Below are positions 1-9,179 of a stretch of 17,880 nucleotides of DNA, piece after piece; position 1 is the first letter of the stretch; every line of letters begins with the position of its first letter. The position numbers and the translations under genes were made by a program. Source of the stretch: an uncultured Veillonella sp. (lineage in GTDB: Bacteria; Bacillota; Negativicutes; Veillonellales; Veillonellaceae). Below the pieces are notes generated by a model. That model did no database searches and had not been told where the DNA came from. It saw nothing but the letters and a program-made list of their open reading frames with translations. Where the stretch lies: positions 1 through 17,880 of the forward strand of contig NZ_CAKPTN010000018.1 of assembly GCF_934190855.1 (NCBI RefSeq). The letters are read 5' to 3'.

Positions 1-69
1 GTGGTAAGCTGCATCCATACATAATTGACGGATAGTTTTTGTAATTTCAGATACTTGAATCTCGCGCAA
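1..69 (-). CDS. Class I fumarate/tartrate hydratase alpha subunit, N-terminal fragment
   Basis: This is a partial gene that continues beyond the left edge. On the minus strand a good Shine-Dalgarno (GGAGGG, 6 bases ahead) precedes a TTG at 67-69. It opens 23 codons without a stop: MREIQVSEITKTIRQLCMDA followed by AYH. That start resembles the alpha (catalytic, iron-sulfur) subunit of two-subunit class I fumarases and L-tartrate dehydratases. Members of this family reversibly hydrate fumarate to malate; in succinate-pathway fermenters the enzyme works toward fumarate. The iron-sulfur cysteines would lie outside the window, so fumarase cannot be told from tartrate dehydratase here. The TTG start is chosen because of the Shine-Dalgarno; no ATG fits. 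The identification rests on a short stretch. Confidence 0.62.
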   Translation of the reverse strand, partial: MREIQVSEITKTIRQLCMDAAYH

Positions 70-130
70 GATAATCCCTCCTCAGGAAATAATTGAATAT
101 TAATTCTAATACCGTGAGATAACTTTTAAT

Positions 131-262
131 TCTCAAGTGTTTGAGATATGTACAACTCATACACATTGAGATTTACTCTATGCATCAATCGTAACACACA
201 ATATACAGCCTTTCAACGCCTCAACTATACAGTTTTCTCAATGCTTTTCAGGTTTTTGAGAA
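131..262. repeat. Five copies of hexamer TCTCAA/TTGAGA
   Basis: Copies are at 131-136 (TCTCAA), 141-146 (TTGAGA), 166-171 (TTGAGA), 236-241 (TCTCAA) and 256-261 (TTGAGA). The first two form a perfect inverted repeat with a 4-base centre. The last two form a 7-bp inverted repeat (TTCTCAA 235-241, TTGAGAA 256-262) with a 14-base centre. They flank the candidate fumarase promoter. A regulator-binding role is inference. Confidence 0.5.
188..216 (-). promoter_or_regulatory. Candidate promoter for the fumarase gene
   Basis: On the minus strand TTGAAA (211-216) and TACGAT (188-193) are separated by exactly 17 bp. They match the sigma-70 -35 box at 5 of 6 and the -10 box at 4 of 6 positions. The predicted start near 181 would leave a leader of about 110 bases before the TTG codon. 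The TCTCAA/TTGAGA motif copies lie on both sides, a plausible arrangement for regulation. Confidence 0.45.
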
Positions 263-329
263 TAGTTTTCATGAATATTTTTGTATATATTTCGGTAATT
301 CAATAGACTATATATACCATGTTTTATAA

Positions 330-360
330 TGATGAAAGCTCTTTCATAATGTGATGAAAG
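330..360. repeat. ATGAAAG direct and inverted repeats
   Basis: TGATGAAAG occurs at 330-338 and again at 352-360, a 22-bp offset. Between them CTTTCAT (341-347) is an inverted copy, giving the perfect inverted repeat ATGAAAG-CT-CTTTCAT at 332-347. Function is unknown. The spacing of about two helical turns would suit a DNA-binding protein. Confidence 0.45.
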
Positions 361-765
361 TCATAGTTTATCATACATCAATCCTATTTTTACTCCCCTT
401 ATCTATAGTGCCTTTCCAATATATAGATTTAGTTTATAATTAACCACAAACCAAGACTATATCTAATAAGATAAATACACTTTTTTATTAACTGATATTT
501 CTTTTCAAATAAATCTTTTAAACTTTTCTATAATGCATATGTATACCGATTATCTTCAATATACTTATATTGCTAACTCTCATTCGTACATCGTCATTCA
601 ACACCTTACAAATTCAGTATTTAACTACGTTTATAAAACTCTATAGACTTTATTAATTTTAATGACTTTCTTATCAATATTTTTAATAACTAATTTTACG
701 TATAAAGTTATGTGTTTTAGTCATACTTAACGAGGTTTAATTTATAGTGTTTTTTAAAAAAAGGC

Positions 766-794
766 TTGCTTTTATAATTAATCTAACATATAAT
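766..794 (+). promoter_or_regulatory. tRNA cluster promoter
   Basis: TTGCTT (766-771) and a perfect TATAAT (789-794) are separated by 17 bp, with the first tRNA base 14 bases past the -10 box. This near-consensus sigma-70 promoter is what a tRNA operon would be expected to have. Transcription should start around 801. Confidence 0.8.
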
Positions 795-808
795 AACAAT
801 CGTACCAT

Positions 809-884
809 TCCTCGATAGCTCAGTCGGTAGAGCAATCGGCTGTTAACCGATCGGTCGTAGGTTCGAGTCCTACTCGAGGAGCCA
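809..884 (+). tRNA. tRNA-Asn (anticodon GTT)
   Basis: A 76-base cloverleaf with a 7-bp acceptor stem (TCCTCGA 809-815 with TCGAGGA 874-880), discriminator G and an encoded CCA. The D stem is GCTC/GAGC. The anticodon stem ATCGG/CCGAT encloses loop CTGTTAA, so the anticodon is GTT (842-844). The T arm carries GGTTCGA. It is the first gene of a three-tRNA transcript. Confidence 0.97.
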
Positions 885-888
885 TTCT

Positions 889-963
889 GGCCCGTTGGTC
901 AAGCGGTTAAGACACCGCCCTTTCACGGCGGTATCCCGGGTTCGATTCCCGGACGGGTCACCA
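889..963 (+). tRNA. tRNA-Glu (anticodon TTC)
   Basis: A 75-base cloverleaf. The acceptor stem GGCCCGT pairs with ACGGGTC with one G-T pair; discriminator A and an encoded CCA follow. The anticodon stem CCGCC/GGCGG encloses loop CTTTCAC, giving anticodon TTC (922-924). It lies 4 bases after tRNA-Asn and must share its transcript. Confidence 0.97.
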
Positions 964-966
964 CAT

Positions 967-1042
<76 letters not shown>

Positions 1043-1049
1043 GACCAAA

Positions 1050-1081
1050 GGAGCAAGCATACTGCTTGCTTCTTTTTTTTG
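1050..1081 (+). terminator. Intrinsic terminator of the tRNA cluster
   Basis: AGCAAGCA (1052-1059) pairs with TGCTTGCT (1063-1070) across a 3-base loop, followed directly by TC and eight Ts (1073-1080). It starts 8 bases after the tRNA-Val CCA end. Confidence 0.88.
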
Positions 1082-1087
1082 TATATG

Positions 1088-1096
1088 TGATATAAT
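1088..1096 (+). promoter_or_regulatory. Extended -10 promoter of the secreted-protein gene
   Basis: TGA directly precedes a perfect TATAAT (1091-1096), an extended -10 element. The only -35 candidate, TTGCTT at 1066-1071, has a poor 19-bp spacer and lies inside the terminator stem. Transcription would begin near 1103, about 60 bases before the chosen start codon. Confidence 0.6.
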
Positions 1097-1163
1097 AGTA
1101 CCAGTTGTTTTGTTTGAAATTTTAAATTGTGATTTTAAAAGAGTTTTATTAAGAGGAGGAATT

Positions 1164-2072
1164 ATGTTTCGTAACTTCGAATTCTGTAAACGTCCCCTAC
1201 TTGCAGTACTAGGTGTACTACTTGCATCTACAGTAGCAACTGCTAATGCTGCTACAATTGATATGAGTCAATTAACTTCAAATGGTGCTAAACCTGTAGT
1301 AATTAGCTCTATACCAGCTAACCAAAATAGTGCTGCACCTATAGTTAATATTGAGACAAATACACAGCCTACTACAAAGGTAGCAAATACACCTGTATCT
1401 ACACCAATTTCTGGCACACCAGAAAAGGCAACTATTAATACGTCTAACGCTAATTACGATGGCCATTTGGAGAACTTCCCTAGCCGTAAGGTAACTATCG
1501 TTGTGCCTGCTAAATTACGCAATGAAAATACAGCACAATTTGGTCATTATATGACAGATCGTTTGTCTAATACGCTTAAATATCCGTATTATGATACTGC
1601 TATCGTAAGTACTAACACACCAACTGCACAGATTAGAGCTGTTGACCTTGCTCAAATTGCAGCAGCACAAAATTCTGAAATCGTAATTATGCCAGTACCA
1701 TTACAAGACATCTATGTACAAGTTAATGGTATCAATAGTCCATACACTTATAACGATGAAGATCGTGAAATCTACATTACAGCAAAAGTGAATGCATTAT
1801 TGTACTACTACGATGTAAACGACAAAGTTGTTCATACCGTTCGTACAGGTTTCAACCAAACTGATGATTCTCTAACTATGCCAACACATAAGGCTGTGTG
1901 GAATAAAGTTATGACAGTATTACTTGATAAATTGCCATACAAACGCATTCCAACAGACCGTGACCGCTACCAAGCGCCTGGAATTAATTCTGAAACACCA
2001 GTTGTACTTGATTTCCAAGTAGAGCAACCAAGAAATACAGCTTACTCCTTAAAAGGCGTTAGCGTATTATAA
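1164..2072 (+). CDS. Secreted protein of unknown function
   Basis: A 302-residue protein I do not recognise. The ATG at 1164 is preferred over one 54 bases upstream because AGAGGAGGA sits 4 to 12 bases ahead of it and a signal peptide begins exactly there. Residues 9-10 are K-R, 11-27 are hydrophobic, and an A-N-A/A-T cleavage region lies at 27-31. There is no lipobox cysteine, so export by the Sec route to the periplasm or outside is likely. Mature residues about 35-100 form a Thr/Pro/Asn/Ala-rich, probably unstructured linker. About 105-270 looks like a compact alpha/beta domain, with strands such as KVTIVVPA and SEIVIMPV and several Tyr-rich stretches. No membrane anchor or catalytic motif is evident. 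It is monocistronic, between a tRNA terminator and a two-way terminator. Confidence 0.85.
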   Translation: MFRNFEFCKRPLLAVLGVLLASTVATANAATIDMSQLTSNGAKPVVISSIPANQNSAAPIVNIETNTQPTTKVANTPVSTPISGTPEKATINTSNANYDGHLENFPSRKVTIVVPAKLRNENTAQFGHYMTDRLSNTLKYPYYDTAIVSTNTPTAQIRAVDLAQIAAAQNSEIVIMPVPLQDIYVQVNGINSPYTYNDEDREIYITAKVNALLYYYDVNDKVVHTVRTGFNQTDDSLTMPTHKAVWNKVMTVLLDKLPYKRIPTDRDRYQAPGINSETPVVLDFQVEQPRNTAYSLKGVSVL

Positions 2073-2087
2073 TCATTAAATACACAC

Positions 2088-2117
2088 AAAAAAGGCTAGC
2101 CCATCGGCTAGCCTTTT
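2088..2117. terminator. Two-way intrinsic terminator between converging genes
   Basis: GGCTAGCC (2094-2101) pairs perfectly with GGCTAGCC (2106-2113) across loop CATC. As and Ts flank the stem (A run 2088-2093, T run 2114-2117), so a U tail follows the hairpin on either strand. It ends the secreted-protein transcript and the atp operon transcript, whose last stop codon starts 4 bases away. Confidence 0.85.
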
Positions 2118-2120
2118 CTA

Positions 2121-2528
2121 TTATAGTTGTTTAGTTACATGCAAACGCAATAAGGCACGTTGCAATGCCGCTTCTGCTCGTTCTACATCAATATCTGGTG
2201 TAGGATTTGCCAGACGGCCTTCAGCACGCTCTTTAGCACGCTGAGCACGGTCCACATCAATAGATTCTGGATCTTGGCAATCTGGTGTTACAATACTCAC
2301 CTTATTATGTTCGATTTCACAGAAACCACCAAATACAGCAAGTTCACGAGATGTTCCATCTGGTTGATCAATGCGTAAAGGTGCTAAGTCTAATGCAATA
2401 ATCATAGGTGCATGATTTGGCAAGATACCAAAAGCACCGTCGATAGCCTTGCCTACAAAGAATGTAGATTGACCTTCGAATACGACTGCATCAGGTGTAA
2501 TGATTTGTAGGGTCATAGGTTCCGCCAC
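2121..2528 (-). CDS. atpC: F-type ATP synthase epsilon subunit
   Basis: A 135-residue epsilon subunit of the F1 central stalk, which turns with gamma and restrains ATP hydrolysis. The N-terminal beta-sandwich (residues about 5-87) has the family signature around GAFGILPNHAP (31-41). The C-terminal two-helix part follows (about 88-135). IDVDRA at 90-95 fits the I/L-D-x-x-R-A motif that binds regulatory ATP in the Bacillus PS3 epsilon subunit, so ATP-dependent control of its up/down state is plausible. The chosen start is GTG at 2526-2528, with a G-rich Shine-Dalgarno (AAGGGGG) 8 bases upstream and only 3 bases between it and the atpD stop. An in-frame ATG at 2514-2516 is the alternative and would shorten the protein by 4 residues. 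It is the last gene of the operon. Confidence 0.95.
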   Translation of the reverse strand: MAEPMTLQIITPDAVVFEGQSTFFVGKAIDGAFGILPNHAPMIIALDLAPLRIDQPDGTSRELAVFGGFCEIEHNKVSIVTPDCQDPESIDVDRAQRAKERAEGRLANPTPDIDVERAEAALQRALLRLHVTKQL

Positions 2529-2531
2529 GGA

Positions 2532-3974
<1,443 letters not shown>

Positions 3975-4829
3975 CTATTGCAAGGCATTAGCGCCACCAA
4001 CGATTTCAGAAATTTCGTTTGTAATGCTAGATTGACGCAACTTGTTATATTCAAGGCCTAAGGACTCAATGAGTTCCCCTGCATTATCTGTAGCAGATGT
4101 CATAGCTGTCATACGAGCGCCCAATTCACTAGCTGCAGATTGCAATAATCCATTATAAACAGTAATCTCTAAATATTTTGGTAGCAACGCCTCCAAGACG
4201 GATACAGCAGATGGCATGAAATCATACTCCTGCCCTTTTACCTCATCTTGTGGTTGCTCTATCGGCAACAAGCGCTCAGCCTGTGCAATTTGCGTCATAG
4301 AATTTACAAAACGTGTATAGATCATGATGACTTCGTCAACTTCATGACGTTCGTATAATGAAAGTGCTTCATGCATGATGGCACGAGCATGTTCATAGGA
4401 AGGCTTATCCGAGAAGCCCGTATAGGACTTATCGATATGAATACCTCTGGATTTCATGCTGTCTCTAGGTTTTCTACCCGCCGTGATTACACGGTATGTA
4501 CTAGGGTCTTTGCCTTTTAATTCTTCCATAGCAAACTTAAGTACATTAGACGAGAATGCCCCAGCAAGACCTTTATCCGCACCGACTACAATATAGCAAG
4601 TACGTTCAACAGGTCGAACATCTAAAAGAGGACTTTCAAAGCCTTCTAAATCACTATTAGACATATGACGCAAGATTTGCCCAATCTTTTCTGCGTAAGG
4701 ACGCGTAGCTTCCGCTTTTGTTTGCGCCCTACGAAGACGAGCAGAGGCTACCATCTTCATCGCTTTAGTAATTTGTTGCGTATTGGTAACACTTTTTATG
4801 CGTTTTCGCAAATCTTGTGCACTAGCCAT
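3975..4829 (-). CDS. atpG: F-type ATP synthase gamma subunit
   Basis: A 284-residue rotor shaft of F1. The N-terminal helix contains the strongly conserved stretch around TKAMKMVASARLRRAQ, and the C-terminal helix (about 240-284, ending near IVGGANAL) forms the other half of the coiled coil inside the alpha/beta ring. Length is normal for the family. The start is ATG at 4827-4829. Its Shine-Dalgarno AAGGAGG lies within the last codons of atpA, whose stop codon ends 3 bases before the atpG start, so translation is probably coupled. Confidence 0.97.
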   Translation of the reverse strand: MASAQDLRKRIKSVTNTQQITKAMKMVASARLRRAQTKAEATRPYAEKIGQILRHMSNSDLEGFESPLLDVRPVERTCYIVVGADKGLAGAFSSNVLKFAMEELKGKDPSTYRVITAGRKPRDSMKSRGIHIDKSYTGFSDKPSYEHARAIMHEALSLYERHEVDEVIMIYTRFVNSMTQIAQAERLLPIEQPQDEVKGQEYDFMPSAVSVLEALLPKYLEITVYNGLLQSAASELGARMTAMTSATDNAGELIESLGLEYNKLRQSSITNEISEIVGGANALQ

Positions 4830-4832
4830 ACA

Positions 4833-6371
4833 TTACGCCTCCTTATGAGACACTAATGTATGAGTAGAACCAAATGCTTCTACACATTCTGGGATTGCTT
4901 GTTTCAATAGATTTTCAGTTTCGTCCTCGATTTTCTTGGACGTTTCAATGTTTGTGATAATTTCAGGATAGTTAGCTTTCACATAACGTAACAATTCTGC
5001 TTCAAATGATAATACATCCTCAACTTGAATGTCCGCCAAATATCCTTTTGTGCCAGCATAGAGGTTAATAACCATTTCAGCTACGCTCATTGGCTCATAT
5101 TGACCTTGTTTTAACATTTCAGTTAAACGTTGACCACGATCAAGTTGAGCACGTGTAGCCGCATCAAGGTCGGAACCGAACTGCGCAAAGGCAGCCAACT
5201 CACGATATTGAGCAAGGTCCAAACGCAATTGGCCCGCTACTTGTTTCATCGCTTTAGTTTGCGCACTACCACCTACACGGGATACGGACAAACCTACGTC
5301 AACAGCTGGACGAATACCAGAGTAGAACATATCTGTACCCAAGAAAATTTGACCATCCGTGATGGAAATTACGTTTGTTGGGATGTATGCAGATACGTCA
5401 CCCGCTTGTGTTTCAATGATTGGCAACGCTGTAATGGAACCGCCACCAAGTTCTGGTGAAAGTTTCGCAGCCCGCTCTAATAGACGGCTGTGTAAGTAGA
5501 ATACGTCGCCTGGATACGCTTCACGCCCTGGTGGACGGCGTAACAATAGGGACATAGCACGGTATGCAGCCGCTTGTTTTGTTAAGTCATCATATACGCA
5601 TAATACGTGTTTGCCTTGGTACATGAAGTATTCACCCATGGCAACACCAGCGTAAGGAGCGATGTATTGAAGAGGGGCACCAGTAGATGCACTAGCAGAT
5701 ACTACGATTGTATACTCCATAGCGCCTGCTTCTTCAAGCTTTTGTACTACCCGAGCAACAGTAGATTCTTTTTGACCAATGGCTACATAAATACAAATAA
5801 CATCTTTGCCTTTTTGGTTCAAAATAGTATCTAAGGCAATCGCAGTTTTACCAGTACCACGGTCACCGATGATTAGCTCACGTTGACCACGTCCGATTGG
5901 TACCATCGCATCAATCGCTTTAAGACCTGTTTGTAAAGGTTCGTTTACAGATTGACGATCCGCAATACCAGGTGCGGGATGTTCAACAGGACGACGTTCT
6001 GTAGCTTGGATAGCGCCCTTACCATCAAGAGGTTGACCAAGAGGGTTCACTACGCGACCAATCAAAGCATCCCCTGCAGGAACGTCCATAATTTTGCCAG
6101 TACGGCGTACTTGGTCCCCTTCTTTAATCAAGAAGTCGTCACCTAATAGTACGGCACCAACATTATCTAATTCTAAGTTCAAAACCAAGCCATATACGCC
6201 GTGAGGTAATTCTAACAACTCACCAGCCATGGCTCTTTCAAGACCATAAATATGGGCGATGCCATCCCCTACGTCGAGAACAGTACCCACGTCATCGACA
6301 TTGAGGTCAACATCATAGTCCTGAATCTGCTGTTTGATTATAGCAGTGATTTCTTCAGGCTTCATTTTCAT
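4833..6371 (-). CDS. atpA: F-type ATP synthase alpha subunit
   Basis: A 512-residue non-catalytic nucleotide-binding subunit of the F1 head. The P-loop GDRGTGKT is at 169-176. The arginine finger that reaches into the beta active site is Arg365 in [10 protein letters not shown]. The N-terminal beta-barrel and C-terminal helical domain are complete. Two ATGs lie two codons apart (MKMK). The first, at 6369-6371, is chosen because GGGGTGA sits about 10 bases ahead; the second would remove only two residues. It is 16 bases downstream of atpH. Confidence 0.98.
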   Translation of the reverse strand: MKMKPEEITAIIKQQIQDYDVDLNVDDVGTVLDVGDGIAHIYGLERAMAGELLELPHGVYGLVLNLELDNVGAVLLGDDFLIKEGDQVRRTGKIMDVPAGDALIGRVVNPLGQPLDGKGAIQATERRPVEHPAPGIADRQSVNEPLQTGLKAIDAMVPIGRGQRELIIGDRGTGKTAIALDTILNQKGKDVICIYVAIGQKESTVARVVQKLEEAGAMEYTIVVSASASTGAPLQYIAPYAGVAMGEYFMYQGKHVLCVYDDLTKQAAAYRAMSLLLRRPPGREAYPGDVFYLHSRLLERAAKLSPELGGGSITALPIIETQAGDVSAYIPTNVISITDGQIFLGTDMFYSGIRPAVDVGLSVSRVGGSAQTKAMKQVAGQLRLDLAQYRELAAFAQFGSDLDAATRAQLDRGQRLTEMLKQGQYEPMSVAEMVINLYAGTKGYLADIQVEDVLSFEAELLRYVKANYPEIITNIETSKKIEDETENLLKQAIPECVEAFGSTHTLVSHKEA

Positions 6372-6387
6372 ATATACCCATTCACCC

Positions 6388-6939
6388 CTATCTAATAGAG
6401 TTCGTTCTTAATAAAGATTTTTCTAATTCTTCTAAACGGCGAGCTACAGAGCCATCGATGCGTTTATCCCCTACTTGGATAACGATACCACCCATGATAG
6501 ATGGATCTTGACGCACAGATAAGATGACATCTTTCCCTGTAACTTCTCTTAGTTTAGCTTGTACAGATGCTTCTACATCAGCTGTGATTGGTTCTGCTAC
6601 AGTGACAGTAGCTTCCAAAATACCACGAGCTTCACGTGATTTCTTAATAAACGCAGCAATAGCTTCCGCTATATAGCGATGACGTCCACGTTTAATCATC
6701 ACATAGATAAAGTGTAGAGCAACTTTGTCGATACTAGATTCAAAGATTCTACCAACAAGTTTAATCTTCGCCTCTTCCGTAACGATTGGATTTTCAAGGA
6801 ATGAGCGAAGTTCAGGCTGTTCTGCCATAACGGACGCTACATAGCCTAATTGCTCCTCCATGAGTTCCAAATTATTTTGTTCTAGAGCTAATTCGAACAT
6901 AGCCGAACCATATTTATCTGCTACAATTTCTATGCTCAT
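6388..6939 (-). CDS. atpH: F-type ATP synthase delta subunit
   Basis: A 183-residue delta (OSCP-like) subunit, which clamps the top of the F1 head to the peripheral b stalk. It has the family layout: an N-terminal helical domain (about 1-105) opening with [14 protein letters not shown], and a C-terminal domain ending in the conserved pattern around [20 protein letters not shown]. Length is normal. The start is ATG at 6937-6939, 4 bases after the atpF stop, the usual tight spacing in this operon. Confidence 0.96.
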   Translation of the reverse strand: MSIEIVADKYGSAMFELALEQNNLELMEEQLGYVASVMAEQPELRSFLENPIVTEEAKIKLVGRIFESSIDKVALHFIYVMIKRGRHRYIAEAIAAFIKKSREARGILEATVTVAEPITADVEASVQAKLREVTGKDVILSVRQDPSIMGGIVIQVGDKRIDGSVARRLEELEKSLLRTNSIR

Positions 6940-6943
6940 CGTA

Positions 6944-7441
6944 TCACAACCCTATCGTTTTACTATCAAGTTGACGAATAGCGTCTTCGATCAATTTTGT
7001 ATTAGTCTCGCTGTTCATATCTTTAGCCACAACTTTACCAGCCATAGCTACAGATAAGGAAACAACTTCGTTGCGCAAGCTATTCATAGCACGATCGCGT
7101 TCAATGGCGATATCTTGACGAGCTCGTTCTTTTTCAGTTTCAATTTGAGAACGCGCTGCAGCTACTTCTTCAGCAGTACTTAGTTTGGCTTGATGATGTG
7201 CTTTTTCAACGATTTCTTGTGCTTCTTGGCGAGCTTTTGCAATTTGTGCTGCATAATCAGCTTTAATTTGCTCTGCTTCAAGTCGAGATTGCTCTGCACT
7301 GGCTAAATCATTGGCAATTTGCTCTTTACGAGCATTCATCATGCCTACTAATGGTTTGTACGCAAAACGATGTAAAATCCAAACTAATATAAAAAAGTTT
7401 AGCATTTGAGCAAGAATTGTTCCTGGGCTTAAATCAACCAA
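6944..7441 (-). CDS. atpF: F-type ATP synthase b subunit
   Basis: A 165-residue peripheral-stalk subunit. A single N-terminal membrane helix (about 7-24, with MLNFFILVWILHRF) is followed by a long charged coiled coil rich in Ala, Glu, Gln and Arg (about 35-135). This dimer holds F1 against rotation through delta. The start codon is TTG at 7439-7441. It is well supported: AAGGAGG lies 7 bases upstream, no ATG or GTG fits better, and the protein begins with the expected short residue run before the membrane helix. The gap to atpE is 18 bases. Confidence 0.95.
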   Translation of the reverse strand: MVDLSPGTILAQMLNFFILVWILHRFAYKPLVGMMNARKEQIANDLASAEQSRLEAEQIKADYAAQIAKARQEAQEIVEKAHHQAKLSTAEEVAAARSQIETEKERARQDIAIERDRAMNSLRNEVVSLSVAMAGKVVAKDMNSETNTKLIEDAIRQLDSKTIGL

Positions 7442-7459
7442 GGTCGTGCCTCCTTGCTA

Positions 7460-8403
<944 letters not shown>

Positions 8404-8462
8404 AGCTTATAATGAAAACCTAATATATTTATAATAATATAAATATAATATATATATGTATC

Positions 8463-8491
8463 ATCATACATCGTTATAGATATATAATCAA
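8463..8491 (-). promoter_or_regulatory. Promoter of the atpBEFHAGDC operon
   Basis: On the minus strand TTGATT (8486-8491) and TATGAT (8463-8468) are separated by exactly 17 bp, inside the 201-bp gap before atpB. Transcription would start near 8456, leaving a leader of about 53 bases. A small inverted repeat, TCAAC-A-GTTGA (8488-8498), overlaps the -35 box, and a TGTATACA palindrome lies about 40 bp further upstream. Confidence 0.6.
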
Positions 8492-8604
8492 CAGTTGAGA
8501 GGTGAACAATTCCAATTAATCATAAGTATAATGTATACAATGCATTATTGGTATAAAACAAATTAAATCCCTTATTGCAAATAAATTTAAAACTATAACT
8601 AGAA

Positions 8605-8973
8605 TTAGAATTGACGGCTAAGTCGCCAAAATACCACATACAGTGCAGGCTGTATGAGGGCAATAGCGATAAACATACTTACAGCTTCTACACCAGGAAT
8701 CTGTAATCCTACTACAACTAAGGAACCTACGAGCATAAGGCGCCACATCATCTGCCTACGCACCTTGCGAACAGCTTTATAGGGATCCCCTGCCATAATA
8801 GCTTGACTATGCAAAGCAAGGCTAAGTAAATATAGAATCATAATAAAAATGCCCCACATCCAGCCCCATATATACTGCTGTAAGCCGCATAAGACTTGTA
8901 CTATGCCCCCTAAAAGGGCAATAAAAAAACAAGTCAGCAGCACACGCACTATGAATTTTACATATTGATTCAT
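8605..8973 (-). CDS. atpI: ATP synthase subunit I (AtpI-like)
   Basis: A 122-residue membrane protein with four predicted membrane helices (about 8-28, 34-55, 76-92 and 95-115) and short basic loops such as KAVRKVRRQ. Size, topology and place just ahead of atpB match the ATP synthase subunit I family, which helps assemble the c ring in some bacteria. Sequence in this family is poorly conserved, so the call leans on context. The ATG at 8971-8973 has GAGG 6 bases upstream, and the gene begins 10 bases after atpZ. A 201-bp gap with a promoter separates it from atpB. Confidence 0.75.
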   Translation of the reverse strand: MNQYVKFIVRVLLTCFFIALLGGIVQVLCGLQQYIWGWMWGIFIMILYLLSLALHSQAIMAGDPYKAVRKVRRQMMWRLMLVGSLVVVGLQIPGVEAVSMFIAIALIQPALYVVFWRLSRQF

Positions 8974-8983
8974 ATATACCTCA

Positions 8984-9178
8984 CTACTTAACTTGTTTGT
9001 ATAACATATAAAAGCCTGTTATAGCTCCAATAAGACCAAGTATAACCATACAAAGAGGCTCCGTTTGAAGCCATCCATCTAGTTTATAGCCTAGCCATAT
9101 AAAGCCACCTATACAGGAGACTAGTGTGACCCCCGCCGATGTTGCCATGGCGAGGGCTTTCACAAGATCCTTATCCAT
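8984..9178 (-). CDS. atpZ: AtpZ-like F0F1-ATPase accessory protein
   Basis: A small protein of 64 residues with two membrane helices (about 9-31 and 40-58) joined by GYKLDGWLQTEP. This is the pattern of the AtpZ / ATPase gene1 family found ahead of atpI in many Firmicutes; AtpZ with AtpI has been proposed to move Mg2+ or Ca2+ or to aid assembly. The ATG at 9176-9178 is preferred: it follows the wecB stop after one base (TAA-T-ATG), a typical coupled start with no strong Shine-Dalgarno of its own. A TTG at 9188-9190, inside the end of wecB, would add four residues. Confidence 0.75.
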   Translation of the reverse strand: MDKDLVKALAMATSAGVTLVSCIGGFIWLGYKLDGWLQTEPLCMVILGLIGAITGFYMLYKQVK

Positions 9179-9179
9179 A

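Larger units (their letters stand above)
70..808. other. AT-rich non-coding region between fumarase and the tRNA cluster
   Basis: About 740 bp hold no supportable gene on either strand. Composition is extreme: 481-540 contains only 9 G or C in 60. The left part carries the candidate fumarase promoter, five copies of the hexamer TCTCAA/TTGAGA between 131 and 261, and three copies of ATGAAAG between 332 and 360. The tRNA promoter lies at the right end. From about 370 to 760 I see nothing beyond AT-rich sequence and weak inverted repeats. Confidence 0.7.

Noticed and set aside
755..775. Possible minus-strand terminator near AAAGGCTTGCTTTT
   Set aside because: The stem is too short and mismatched, no gene ends there, and the bases form the -35 region of the tRNA promoter.
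8404..8604. Known riboswitch or leader class ahead of atpB
   Set aside because: The gap is AT-rich with only short palindromes and no recognisable conserved riboswitch core.
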